A stretch of 64,000 nucleotides of DNA, taken from NCBI GenBank assembly GCA_019828565.1, contig JAHDYR010000032.1, positions 94,681-158,680 of the forward strand, given 5' to 3'. The notes beneath the pieces were generated by a model. That model saw only the letters and a program-made list of their open reading frames with translations, was not told the DNA's origin and ran no database searches. The DNA is from Carpediemonas membranifera. Its lineage: Eukaryota; Fornicata. Both the position numbers and the translations under genes were made by a program. Shown here one piece after another: positions 40,742 to 50,659 of the stretch (its first letter is position 1; every line of letters begins with the position of its first letter).

Positions 40742-42269
40742 ATGATGTCATTTAGCTCGCTTGTTTCGCTTTTGGGCGAAGTTCTTTGGTCCACGATGAA
40801 GAGCGCGATCCCTCTTCTCTTCTTGATTGGTACGTCCTTCTATCAGCAACAAATCCCGCCTCTTATCACCTGAAACCTACATTTCCCGCTCCGGCGCTCA
40901 TGGCGGCGTTGCCCATCATCAACCTTACCCAGCGCTAGGCTTCTACTTTGGCAAGTCAGGCCGCATGGGGGCCAAGCACGTCGAACACCTCAATCAGTAC
41001 GTGTTCAAGATCGCTCTCGTCACCATCGGGTTCGCCAATGTGCTCCAGTCGGACCCGTTCACCTTCCCCGACCTCATATTCATCTTTGACGCCGCCCTAT
41101 GCACCGTGTTCAACCTATTCGCAGCCATCCCATTCACCCTGATCCAGCCCAAGCGGGACCGCACCCTCTCCTTCTACGCGATGACTGTTATGATGTCCAC
41201 GTGGCCAAACTCGATCATCGTGGGCCAACCCGTGCTCCAAGCTATCAAAGGAGAGGCTGTGGCGGTACACTACCCTATTTTGTACGTTGTGTCTAACATG
41301 CTGTTCAGCATTCCCCTTTTCCAGACTCTGTACAACGCCCTGCTCCCAACCGAGAAGTTCCTCAACGAACGCAAGTCTCAGAAGCTGGCTGAAAAGGCCA
41401 TGACCGACCCAGAGTCTGGCATGATCACTACCGCCTGCCCCACGACATGCAACTCCGACTCCGAGGTCGAATCCGTGGCCTCGGGTGTCCTCGGCCTGCA
41501 GTCCATCCCAGTCAGCACAAACCCGAGCAGACGCAACAGCATGCCCCACCTCCCATCGGTGGACGACGAGGTCTACCCTGCCATGCATCACTCGGACGCG
41601 GTCGAGCCGCACACCCCGGCCGAGCCCACGGACTGGGATCATCGCCCAGATCACTCGAACATGGTGCCCGAGCCCATTGGGCAGACCGACTCCGACTCTG
41701 ACCATGGGCCCTGTGAGGGTGAGGTCCCCGCCCCCGACGAGGCTGCCGTGACAGTGGTCGCACCCCAGCCGACCCCGCTCCTCCTCAGGGCCGCCAAGGT
41801 GGTCTGGCACTTCACACTGCACACGTACATCCTCAACCCGTTTGTCATCATGATGTTGGTCGGGCTGATCTGGAAGATATCGACCGTTCCAGTCCCGTAT
41901 CTCGTGCTCACTCCGGCCAAGTGGCTCGCTGGCACATGTACGCCGGTCGGCATGTTCACCATTGGCGTCTTTGTGGCCATCAACCCCATCGAGCTTCACA
42001 TCAGAACATCTGTCCTCTTTTTGTTCATGAGACAAATCCTCACCCCAATATTCATGACTGTCCTCGTCCTCATCACGGGGTTGAGTGGCGAGAGAGCGAT
42101 TGCGGCAATCATCTCTGCTTCCATGCCGGTCGCCCTCAATGCCTTTACCTTCAGCAAGCAGTATGAGAACAGAACCGAGAACGTCCCGCCCGTTGTGGTG
42201 GGGTCGATCTTCCTCATGATCCCAGTGTTCTCCTTCATCTTCGCTATGGAGGAGATTCTTGTCGTGTAG
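40742..42269 (+). CDS. PIN-type auxin efflux carrier family transporter, one 109-nt intron
   Basis: Exon 1 is 40742-40829 and exon 2 is 40939-42269, giving 472 residues. The intron starts GTACGT and ends GCGCTAG. Splicing supplies the first membrane helix (LWSTMKSAIPLLFLIG) and joins it to GFYFGKSGRMG. Membrane helices at the N-terminus and C-terminus enclose a long Ser/Asp/Pro-rich cytoplasmic loop (about residues 190-320), the layout of PIN carriers. C-terminal helices include NPFVIMMLVGLIWKI and VVVGSIFLMIPVFSFIFAM. Outside plants the substrate of this family is unclear. Confidence 0.85.
40830..40938 (+). other. Intron of the PIN-type gene (109 nt)
   Basis: It is a GT-AG intron beginning GTACGT and ending CTAG. 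It is inferred from frame restoration and the missing first helix in the unspliced frame. Confidence 0.75.
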
Positions 42270-43116
42270 CCCACGTTATCGAGCCGAAGTCAGAGAAATG
42301 GCTTGGTCGGCTCATCGGATAAAGTTATTCTATGTTTTATTGATGGGATGGACTGACTGTGTTGAGTGGCGATGCTACTTGTGTTCACCCTTTGACACCA
42401 TTCCCATCTGTGCATTTTAAGTTTTTTTTTACACAAAAAAAGTTTGACCTTGCACAGGGCTTAATGCTGGAGAAGAAGACTCTTTTCAGAGGATTCCCAG
42501 TGTTTCGCTAATCGCAAACTATACTTTCACACGTTCCTCGTTTCTTAGGAGACGTTGACAATTTTTTCGGGCCTTGCGCCTAATCTAAGCAATATCAGAC
42601 GACAGAAGCCATATTCCCACATTGAATGGACTGATACATGGATATATACCAATAAACTATGCGTCAACACCTTTTTAGCTCCCTGTTCTGGGATCACCAG
42701 TACCAGCCCTCCTTACACAACTGGCGTCCAAATCTAGGCATGCTCCGCCTGTCAGCCTGTGGACCGGGGTGGGCGACAGGTGGAGCGACTGCACTACGAT
42801 CTCGACCTGAGCGGGCGAGACTGGCCCGGAGCGGCCGGAGACAGATATTGATCGGCACCACAACTTGGGTCCTCTCGTCGCTGCTGGCCGATCGAACTGA
42901 CCGTCTTCCTTGCTACCAGCCAGTATGAGACAACGACAGCCATGGGCGTGTTGTGCTGCCTGCAGGCTCTGTGCCATCATTGCCAGCATGTTGGCTGATG
43001 GTACCCCCTCAGCGAGGTCTGGGTCAGCCACTGCAGCAGCAAAAAAATCAAACACGCGTTACGTCCCTTGGTCCTCAACTCGGAGGTTTTGCCAGAAAAG
43101 ACCACACTCTCTGTCC
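42270..43116. other. Intergenic region
   Basis: This holds the 3' region of the PIN-type gene, with GATAAAG near 42318 and a T-run/A-run pair near 42423-42450. No gene is supported. The upstream in-frame extension of the next gene (from 42910) is unconserved. Confidence 0.5.
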
Positions 43117-44871
43117 ATGTCCTACGGCACATTAACAAACGCCAATCTGCAACTTTTGGATGTTTCTGGGTTCGTTGAGCGCTACCGGCACGTCAAAATA
43201 ACACAAAAGATTGTTTTCGAAGGATCAGACAAGGAGCGGCTCCAAGTGCTCTATTTCCTCATGTACAAGCTTGAATCGAAGCGTGCTATCACTATCTTCT
43301 CCGAACACTTTGCCTCTCCTTCTTCGCATCATGCACTGACCACTCTCCGCCGCCATGTCCATAGCTACCTCACAGAGCTTGCTTCCCAAGCCAAGCTCGG
43401 TCAAATCAAGCGACACGAACCTCTGGCTGGTTCTGACGGCCTCATTCTTCTCCTGCGGCTCTCGACCTTCGTCCTCCGCACCGTCAGCAAGGCCCGCCCG
43501 CCCAAGGTCACCCTAGCCGACGACACACGGCGCCGCCACGTCATCGCCGCACATATCGCACAGCGGAACAAGGAGATAGTCGCCATCATCTCCCGCCAGG
43601 CTGCCATGGAGCAGGGTAAGGTCAAAGTCCTCACCGCGCCGTGCCCAGCCCCGCCCACGGTCCCACAGCTCCCCCCGAGAGTCAAGGCGTTCAGGGACGT
43701 GGTTAGGGCGATGGAAAGGGTCGCCCCGCCCCCAGCTCCAGTCCCAGTGGTGGACGTTGATGTCCCCACTCGACTGAAAGAGGTGCTCGCACTAGTCGGG
43801 GAGCAGAGGTCCCGGGGCGCTGATTTCAAGGGAATCGTTCAGGCAGGGGAGAAGAAACCACCGGTCGCGACGATAGACAGTAAGACCGTCGCCGAGACCG
43901 AGGCTACCCTTCGATCTGTGATCAAACTACTCAGGACTCAGAAGCAGCAGCCTGGCACCATGGCCACCCCAGAACTTGGCACACCACAGGATAGGACGCA
44001 CCCCCTCCTGCCCGACCTGCTCAAGACCATCACTCGCCGCATGCCCGCCACGCCCTATGCCGCCGCCCGGTCGTCTATCATATCGGCCGCGCTGGCAACC
44101 CCAGCCAAAGTAACGACGACAGCCCGACCTATCGCTGCCAAGCCGCTGAACCTGGACTCGTGGGACCAGCTTGCACCCTCGACCGTGTTTGCTGACCAGG
44201 AGCAGTCTGAGGGTTCGTCGATTGAATTTGAAGATATTGAAGATATTGAGCAGAGATCTGAAGATTTGACCTCGAAACCCTCTGAATCTGATGTTGAGGA
44301 GGAGGAGCTTTTGTCTGTGGCCGTTGAGCCATCTGCTCCCATGATTGATAGAGATGCCAGCACTGTACAAGGCGGGTCGATACAGCTCAGTATCCCAGAA
44401 AATCACAGTATCGCCTCCATATCTGAAGATTCAGATTCAGAAATTGACGATGTTGAGAGTCCGCCCGAGCTTGAAGGATCAGAGACCGGCTCCGAGCTTG
44501 AGGCCATGGAGCAGCATGTCTCGGTGTCACAAGTCGCCGGTCCTCTCCCCAACCCCACTGTGCGACTGGGGGCCGTGGATGACGTCGACACGGCCCTCTT
44601 TGATGGATCCGGTGATGATGAGCTCGTCGATGACGATGATGATGTGACTCACGGCACTCAGGACGATGACACTGACCTGGACGACGTGGAGGTGGACGAG
44701 GATGGGACCGGCCTGGGCGATGAGGAGCTGGCCAACCCGTCCGAGCACGTGCTGCTCACACCGACGGCACCCAACTTCTTTGACACGATTGTGATTGGAG
44801 ACCAGCTGCCCCAGCCCAGCCCTGGATTGGCGTTGCTGCAGCAGATTCGACATGACATTGGGTTGGTGTAA
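43117..44871 (+). CDS. HAUS6-like augmin subunit (tentative)
   Basis: The protein has 584 residues. The N-terminal 180 residues resemble the HAUS6 N-terminal domain in pattern: YFLMYKLESKRAITIF matches the FLFxKLDPKRAxxxF motif, and GLILLLRLSTFVLRTVSK matches the LLWQLSxxxLRxV motif. The rest is low complexity, with Pro-rich and very acidic stretches (DDDDDVTHGTQDDDTDLDD). HAUS6 is part of augmin, which nucleates branching microtubules in the spindle with gamma-tubulin. The ATG at 43117 starts just before the conserved part. The assignment rests on motif memory; a profile search would decide it. Confidence 0.45.
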   Translation: MSYGTLTNANLQLLDVSGFVERYRHVKITQKIVFEGSDKERLQVLYFLMYKLESKRAITIFSEHFASPSSHHALTTLRRHVHSYLTELASQAKLGQIKRHEPLAGSDGLILLLRLSTFVLRTVSKARPPKVTLADDTRRRHVIAAHIAQRNKEIVAIISRQAAMEQGKVKVLTAPCPAPPTVPQLPPRVKAFRDVVRAMERVAPPPAPVPVVDVDVPTRLKEVLALVGEQRSRGADFKGIVQAGEKKPPVATIDSKTVAETEATLRSVIKLLRTQKQQPGTMATPELGTPQDRTHPLLPDLLKTITRRMPATPYAAARSSIISAALATPAKVTTTARPIAAKPLNLDSWDQLAPSTVFADQEQSEGSSIEFEDIEDIEQRSEDLTSKPSESDVEEEELLSVAVEPSAPMIDRDASTVQGGSIQLSIPENHSIASISEDSDSEIDDVESPPELEGSETGSELEAMEQHVSVSQVAGPLPNPTVRLGAVDDVDTALFDGSGDDELVDDDDDVTHGTQDDDTDLDDVEVDEDGTGLGDEELANPSEHVLLTPTAPNFFDTIVIGDQLPQPSPGLALLQQIRHDIGLV

Positions 44872-45020
44872 AGGCTGGGCCCCTGAAGAAGTCGGCGTGT
44901 GCGTCCGTGATCATGCTAACCACGGCACACAATTTGTCTTCGAATTGCATGTATTGCAGCAAAAACGTTCCAGACGGATACATCAAAGAGCCTCTGAAAC
45001 AGGCAACAGGGGTTTCTACC

Positions 45021-45632
45021 TTACCTTACCGCATTGGAGCCATCGACCCGGGAGAGGTTGTCAACCACATCAGGGTGGGGATCGAGGGTTTTCCCTGCGA
45101 TGAGCCTGCCCACGGCCTCAAAGGCACAGTCACCTCGGGTGTTGGCGCTTCCATTCATCTCGCTCTCCCGCGATGTGCGGTCATCGCTGGGGCTGGCGCC
45201 GCCTAACAGCGGCACGCACATGCCGGGGGATTCATCCGCGACCATGGCCGTGTCCGACGAGCCGACCTGGTTGTCAGCGGTGCCGGAGGGGGAGATCTCG
45301 GGCTCCGGGATGGCCGCCCGGGACCTCGGGGGCCGGCGGGCAGGGTTCTTGGCCGGGCGTGCGCCAACTTGCTTGACCTTGCGGGCGCTTTTGCCCGAGG
45401 CAGGCTTGCTCGCGAGCCGGGTGGGGGTTGCTACGTGCTTCCGTCCGTGGCGGGGCCGTGCTGTGACCGGAGGGTTGGCCTGACGGCAGGGCGGCGGGGC
45501 GAGCACCACGGATATGGCGCGAGTCGGCGGTGCAGAAGCGGCAGCTCCGCCTGCGGACTGCACCCTCGTTTGGGCGGCCTTAGGCGGTTTCGGGCCCTGG
45601 GGACCCCGGGGACAGGCGACTTTCTCTCCCAT
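45021..45632 (-). CDS. Hypothetical basic low-complexity protein
   Basis: A 203-residue frame from ATG 45632 lies divergent to the ArfGAP gene, with starts 35 bp apart. The protein is rich in Pro, Ala, Lys and Arg in its middle (ARKVKQVGARPAKNPARR), recalling histone H1-like tails, and acidic/Ser-rich at the end. No domain is recognised. It could be an antisense chance frame in GC-rich DNA. Confidence 0.35.
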   Translation of the reverse strand: MGEKVACPRGPQGPKPPKAAQTRVQSAGGAAASAPPTRAISVVLAPPPCRQANPPVTARPRHGRKHVATPTRLASKPASGKSARKVKQVGARPAKNPARRPPRSRAAIPEPEISPSGTADNQVGSSDTAMVADESPGMCVPLLGGASPSDDRTSRESEMNGSANTRGDCAFEAVGRLIAGKTLDPHPDVVDNLSRVDGSNAVR

Positions 45633-45667
45633 GATAAATCGTAAATTCATTAAGATGAAGTGGCGAT

Positions 45668-46730
45668 ATGTCAAGTTTAGAGCAAAAGAAGGTTGAGAGG
45701 AAGCTCAAGAAGCTCAGAGAGAAGGTTGAGAATAAGACTTGCTTTGATTGCACGCAGCCAGCGCCGACCTACGTCTGCATGGACTTCGGAACTTTCGTTT
45801 GCACCAAATGCTCTGGAATTCAGTACGTTGCCGCCGTTATTCTCATCTAGCCGTGAAAAGAACCGTGTTGTGAAGTCTGTTTCGATGGCACTTTTCACAA
45901 TGGAGGAAGTTGATGCCATCACTGGCAATGGCGCCGCCGAACAGAAATGGCTCAAGGCCTGGACGCCCGAGGACCACAAGAAGCCCTCACCCGCCAACCC
46001 GGGCCAGGTACGGGAGTTCATGAGGCTGAAGTACGAGGTCAAGCGCTGGGCCCAAGCCGCCCCGACACAACCGACGCCCCAGCCCGCCAAACCCGTCCCT
46101 CTGAAGCCCACGGTTCATGACGTCCCCAAGCTGGAGCAGAGCGACACCAAGCAGGACCTGATGAACCTGTTCGGCGATTCCAAGCCCGCTGCCGCCCCTG
46201 CGCCTGAGGACCCATTTGGTACCTTCTTCGACCAGAAGCCCGCCCAGCCACAGTCCCAGGCCCAGGCCCAGACTCCTCAGAACGATCCGTTCGACGCCTT
46301 CGCCAAGCCAGCTTCCGTCGCCCCTGCTCGCACCATCGCCCCAGCACCAGCACCAGCCCCGGCACCCAAGCCCGTGGACCCTCTCGCCGACCTCTTCGGC
46401 CCGCCAGTCACCCACACACCCGCCCAGCAGCCCCATCCCCAGCAATGTCATGCCCCGCCCAGACAGACGGACCCCTTCGCCTCTGAGTTCACCCAACCCG
46501 CGGCCCCCGCTCCGGCCCCGGCCGCACACGCCCATAGTTCTACACTCGACGACCTGTTCGCCACCCCCAGCCCAGCCCAGCCGGTGCACCAGCCGGCCGC
46601 CCAGCACAACCCCTTCGCCGGCCAGGAGTTTACCTTTGATAACTCCCCCGCACCTGCGGCCTCTCAAGCTAGGGCTACCAACCCTTTCGACGACCTCTCT
46701 GATGCCGTCAACAGCATGATGTTCCACTGA
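45668..46730 (+). CDS. ArfGAP-domain protein with NPF/DPF motifs, one 28-nt intron
   Basis: Exon 1 is 45668-45822 and exon 2 is 45851-46730, giving 344 residues. Splicing a 28-nt intron restores the ArfGAP core: zinc finger CX2CX16CX2C (CFDC...CTKC), then CSGIHR with the arginine finger, then RVVKSVSMALFT. Without splicing the frame stops right after the finger. The long C-terminal tail is Pro/Gln/Ala-rich and carries DPF (three or more) and NPF motifs that bind AP-2 and EH-domain proteins. It probably stimulates GTP hydrolysis on Arf at clathrin-coated vesicles, like SMAP or AGFG proteins. Confidence 0.93.
45823..45850 (+). other. 28-nt intron of the ArfGAP gene
   Basis: It starts GTACGTTGCC and ends CTCATCTAG. 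Excision turns CSGIQ plus a stop into CSGIHREKNRVVKS, the expected ArfGAP sequence. Confidence 0.9.
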
Positions 46731-46830
46731 GTCTGGAAGCGTGTCTTGGTGTCACATCAAGGCACGGGTAATTGGGTGCTAATGTAAATTACGTTCTTCT
46801 GCGATGATAGTTGGGCAATCAACATCATTC

Positions 46831-46865
46831 CTTAGCTTACCTTACCTTACCTTACCTTACCTTAG
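46831..46865 (+). repeat. CTTAC pentamer tandem repeat
   Basis: Seven consecutive 5-mers lie here: CTTAG, five CTTAC, CTTAG. Shorter runs of the same unit occur near 9776, 45018 and (as GGTAA) 61552. Confidence 0.9.
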
Positions 46866-47021
46866 CTGCCCGTCTGCCGTCAAAGTTGAAAGGCCGACTC
46901 CCGGCCAGGCTCTTGCGGGCTGGGCAAACACTGATAGCAACTGTGTGTTCCGCCCTTGAGGAGGAACCCAGCAGCGAGAGAGTCAATTTTGCAAGATCGA
47001 ATCGAATCTGGAGTCGAGAGC

Positions 47022-48160
47022 ATGGCCCCAGAGCGTTTGAAGCAACTAGTGGCACAAAAGGGCTTTGTGTGGATATATGATTACTCTCTCGGCTTCATAT
47101 ACCTTGCGAGCGCGACAATTATGCCGCTCTACAACTATCTCTGCTACAGAGGCCACCACCATGCCGTACGCCCGTTCCCCTATCCTGTTACGTTCACAGC
47201 GATCCAGCTGTTTGCAACTTGCGCGTTCATGACCGTTGCCAACATCGCACTGCACTTTCTCCGCCCTCATCGCCATGGATCATCCTGGGTCCTCGGCAGG
47301 GGCCTCCTAGTCAAGCTGTATGCCACCTCCGCCCCCTCCACTGCTCACACAGCTCCACACTCTTCATGCCAGCCGCTATTTTCGCTGGGAACATGTCCAT
47401 GATGAACATGGGTCTGATGAAGACGTCCGTCTCGGTACACGTCCTCCTCCGCGGCTCAGAGATCGTATGGATCATCCTCATGGCCTGGATACTACAGAAG
47501 GAGAGGCCTAGGGTGCTCACGGTGGCGTGTATCGCCCTGCTCTTTGTCGGCACAGCCCTGGTCTCCTTGCAGCTCCTTCTATCAAACGGCCTTGGCTCGC
47601 TCGGCCTCGGGGCTCTCCTCATGAACATGCTGCCGACCATGATTGCCCCTGCTTACTCAGTCCTCCTCAAATGGACGATCCAGCGACTCAAGCTCGAGGG
47701 CTATCAGATGCATCCGACTGAGACAACCGCACTCGTCATTGGACTAACCGCAACCGTCATGATATGCCCCACGCCATGGCTCGAGCCCGGGGCGGCAGTG
47801 GAGCTGCTTCACATCCACCTTCCCCTCTTCATTGTCCTATGCTTTGGATGTGTCTTAACCTGCACATTCAAATTTGTAATGATCGCGATGCTCGACCGCC
47901 AACACGTGATAACTGTAGGCATAGTAGGCCAGATGAAGATCATCCCCCAGGTAATCATGGATGTGCTCTTCTTCAAGAACTACCCCTGCACCATCCTCAT
48001 GGTCCTCGGCACTGGCGTCAACGTCGTCGGTGCGCTGAGCTATGCAGTGCTGGAGTGGCTTGGGCTGACGTACCGTGGGAATGAGCCGGTGCATAAGCCG
48101 GCGAGCACTGCGGGTGACCTTGACCCGCTGCTGGGGGACGAGGGCAGCCTGGACGGGTAG
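47022..48160 (+). CDS. SLC35/TPT-like drug/metabolite transporter, one 35-nt intron
   Basis: Exon 1 is 47022-47317 and exon 2 is 47353-48160, giving 367 residues. The intron starts GTATGCC and ends CTCACACAG, and splicing gives GLLVKLSTLFMPAAIFAGN. Around ten membrane helices are seen. Motifs of the triose-phosphate/nucleotide-sugar transporter group include MNMGLMKTSVSVHVLLRGSE, ILQKERPRVL and VITVGIVGQMKIIPQVIMD. It is probably a Golgi or ER antiporter for a nucleotide sugar or related metabolite; the substrate cannot be told. ATG 47022 is the first ATG; the upstream frame lacks one. Confidence 0.85.
47318..47352 (+). other. 35-nt intron of the transporter gene
   Basis: It is a GT-AG intron rich in C on its 3' side. 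It is inferred because the membrane protein otherwise splits between two frames. Confidence 0.85.
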
Positions 48161-48467
48161 GGCGTGTGGGCATGTGGTAAACTACAGCGGTATCAGCTGT
48201 TGCGGATGGTCCAGGTTCCACCATCAAGGCCCGGCGGGTGCCCCAAATGCCCAGGTTGGCGGCTTTGCCTCGATCTTTGACATGCCTGCGGACGTCAATG
48301 TCCTACCTACTCTTGCCTCACGGACGACTGGGCAGCGCGGATTCTGGTCATATCGCTGTTGGGGTGGAAGTAACGCTTGAGTATTAGTTTTTATAAATTT
48401 TCATTCTGTAGTGGCCATATTTAAGCTCCAATAAATTCCCAATCACACCGTGGTGATCACAAGTGCG

Positions 48468-49329
48468 ATGGATAGGAGGAGACGTGTGTTCTCAATCGGT
48501 GAAAGAGAAGCGATCAGAGCTGCTGGAGAACGACTAGGGCCAACTGCAGCGGCGAAAGAGTTCGATCTGCCGCTTCAAACTGTCAAGGGCATTATATACA
48601 GGAACAGAGACGGAAAACAACGAGGACCAGCAAGGAACGAAGGGCTTTATGAACAGGTACGCGAGACTATGTTGAACAAACGCGGAAATCTCAAGCTCCT
48701 TCATCTACAGTACAACGCCGAGATGGGAAGCTCAGTGCCGAGGACGACATTCGCCCGCTGCCTCGCTGAGGCTCGCCTCTCTGTCCGCTGTGGGTCCAAA
48801 GGAGCCAAGTGCATGCGACGAGAAGACTGGGTTGAGGTAGCCAGGATGAGAGCCAAGTACATCACTCACGTTGGGCAGGTTCTAGTGCACGACGAGAGCA
48901 TGTTCACCTGGAGGGGCATCAGAGACATCACTGACAAGGTGGTGGCTCCAACTGGGACGAACCAGGTGACAATCCCGCTAGATCGACTGGTAATCCCGAC
49001 AGTGACGCTTACTGCGCTCATCTCCGTCGAGGGATTTGTCTTTGGTGATGTCTACGTTGGCACGAAGGGCGCTATCAACGGAGAACGATTCAAGAGGATC
49101 CTGCAGAGCGCTAGTGACGTTATTTATCCATATCCTGGCAAGCATTCGGTCATTATCACCGATAACGCGAGCTTTCATGACCGCGATGCAATGCAAGAGA
49201 TTGTTGATGGCTTTGGCTGCATGGTTATATGGACTCCGCCCAATGGATCCACTGTTAGTCCCATCGAAGAAGCGTTCGGGCACCTTAAGGCAACAGTGAA
49301 CGAAGAGGTTGCAAAGGCGATTATTGGGG
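48468..49329 (+). CDS. Tc1-2 transposase, N-terminal part (DD34E)
   Basis: ATG 48468 is followed by a helix-turn-helix (EREAIRAAGERLGPTAAAKEF) and the catalytic residues: Asp in LVHDESMF, Asp in IITDNASFHD and Glu in SPIEEAFGHL, with 34 residues between the last two. At 49329 the frame is cut by EA. The TGGGG duplication (49325-49329 and 59687-59691) shows it resumes at 59692, giving 339 residues, the standard family length. Confidence 0.92.
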
Positions 49330-49433
49330 TGTGGTGGGCACAGAACAACAACAATCAATGCGAAGTGTTTAAATAGGGTCGAACCCTAGTGGTAAATATG
49401 GCCTAAATATATACGGGTCAGGTGACCACTACA

Positions 49434-49860
49434 CTGCCCCCATGACTTCCACCATAACATTGTGGATTGTCATCAAATTGAAAGATATCGATCAAATATA
49501 AAAGATCTTGTCGTCCCCAGACCTAATCTAAACTCCTTTTGCGATCTTCGGAAATTCGGTCCTTTTTGTCAGATTTGGCACAAGATGAGTCATTGCGTCT
49601 AAGTTGCCAGTGACGACGGATTGGTACGTAACTATGATCTTCTTCACGCTCTATACTTCATTCTTCTCCATTTCTGTCTCTTTCGCGCTTCTGTCTCGCT
49701 TCTTCAGTTTCATCGCTTCTCATTAGTTCGTTTCGGCGAGTTCACGCTCTCTCTCTCTCTTAGGTGATCATTTGCGTTCATTATCATTATCCTCGTGATT
49801 GCAATCACTTTTCCTCTTCTTCTCTTCTTTCTTCATCAAACAACATCAACAGCACACGTC
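49434..49860 (-). other. EA 3' untranslated region
   Basis: This 427-bp stretch lies between the chromodomain stop and the 3' LTR. Its sense strand is purine-rich with GA-repeats (GAGAGAGAGAG near 49755). No gene is seen. Confidence 0.55.
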
Positions 49861-50516
49861 TCAGGGGGATTTACCGGCGTGGTGTCCCTTCCTGAGTGAT
49901 GGAAGCTTCAATCTCGGATGCTCATTAATGTATGCGTCCAGGGCAGCTAATCCATCGATTTCGCGGCTGTAATCGGTCCATGTGCCTTCGTCGTCATCGT
50001 AACCCTCCCACAAGAGGGAGGAACTGAAGGTTGCCCGCTTGTCGGCGATGGTCAGCAACCTTCCTAACCACGTACTCTCCTTCGTTGCGGGCTGCCCAGT
50101 GTTTGAGCTCAGCGTCAGTGTAGCTGCCCTCGAACTGGTAAAGCTCAGAGGCATGTACTGTCAGGCGGTGGTCAGTGGTGAGGTCTTGAACGACGTAGGT
50201 GTTGGGGCGGTCGGGATTGGTGGAGATGACCCGGACCGGGCCCCGGGGTACGATGCCTATGGCAGTTTTGCGCTGGATCATGGCGGCGGATCCAAGGAGA
50301 TGACTCGCTGGATGGCTCTGCGCTGGAGTTTGGCCACCGACAGCGCGTTGTCTGCTCTGTAAACAGCTTAGGGTGGTACGGAAGTGGTCAACGGTGAGGG
50401 AAGGTTGTCTAGTCGGTTCGTGGACGTCCCTGGCGTATAGGACTTCGTACGGCGACAGGTTGGAGGCGGTTAGAGGTGAGTTGTTGATTATATTCGTGAT
50501 TCGTGGTAAGGCGTCC
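49861..50516 (-). pseudogene. EA integrase C-terminus and chromodomain (frameshifted)
   Basis: The segment continues EA pol beyond element B: ITNIINNSPLTASNLSPYEV from the end of the integrase, IVPRGPVRVISTNPDRPNTY, and a chromodomain (LLWEGYDDDEGTWTDYS). It needs several frames. The integrase core between GTPYH and ITNIIN, including the third catalytic acid, is missing at the B insertion point. Confidence 0.8.
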
Positions 50517-50637
50517 TGTTGTGGGTCCTACCCAAAGTTACACAGATTTACGTTATATTTAATAGTCAAGGAGTTTCTCCTCGACACCCTTGTGTCGAGT
50601 CTTCTCCTCAGTAAAAGTTCAACACCCATTGAACCAC

Positions 50638-50649
50638 AGTACTAGTACT
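50638..50649 (+). promoter_or_regulatory. Palindrome at B LTR/internal junction
   Basis: AGTACTAGTACT is perfect over 12 bp, includes the last base of the LTR and is identical to the one in element C. Confidence 0.8.
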
Positions 50650-50659
50650 ACCAAAACAT

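Noticed and set aside
41115-42035. 306-residue minus-strand open frame
   Set aside because: It is the antisense shadow of the PIN-type transporter, His/Gly-rich and without conserved features.
42910-43116. N-terminal extension of the HAUS6-like gene
   Set aside because: Cys/Ser/Arg-rich, low-quality sequence; ATG 43117 fits the conserved start better.
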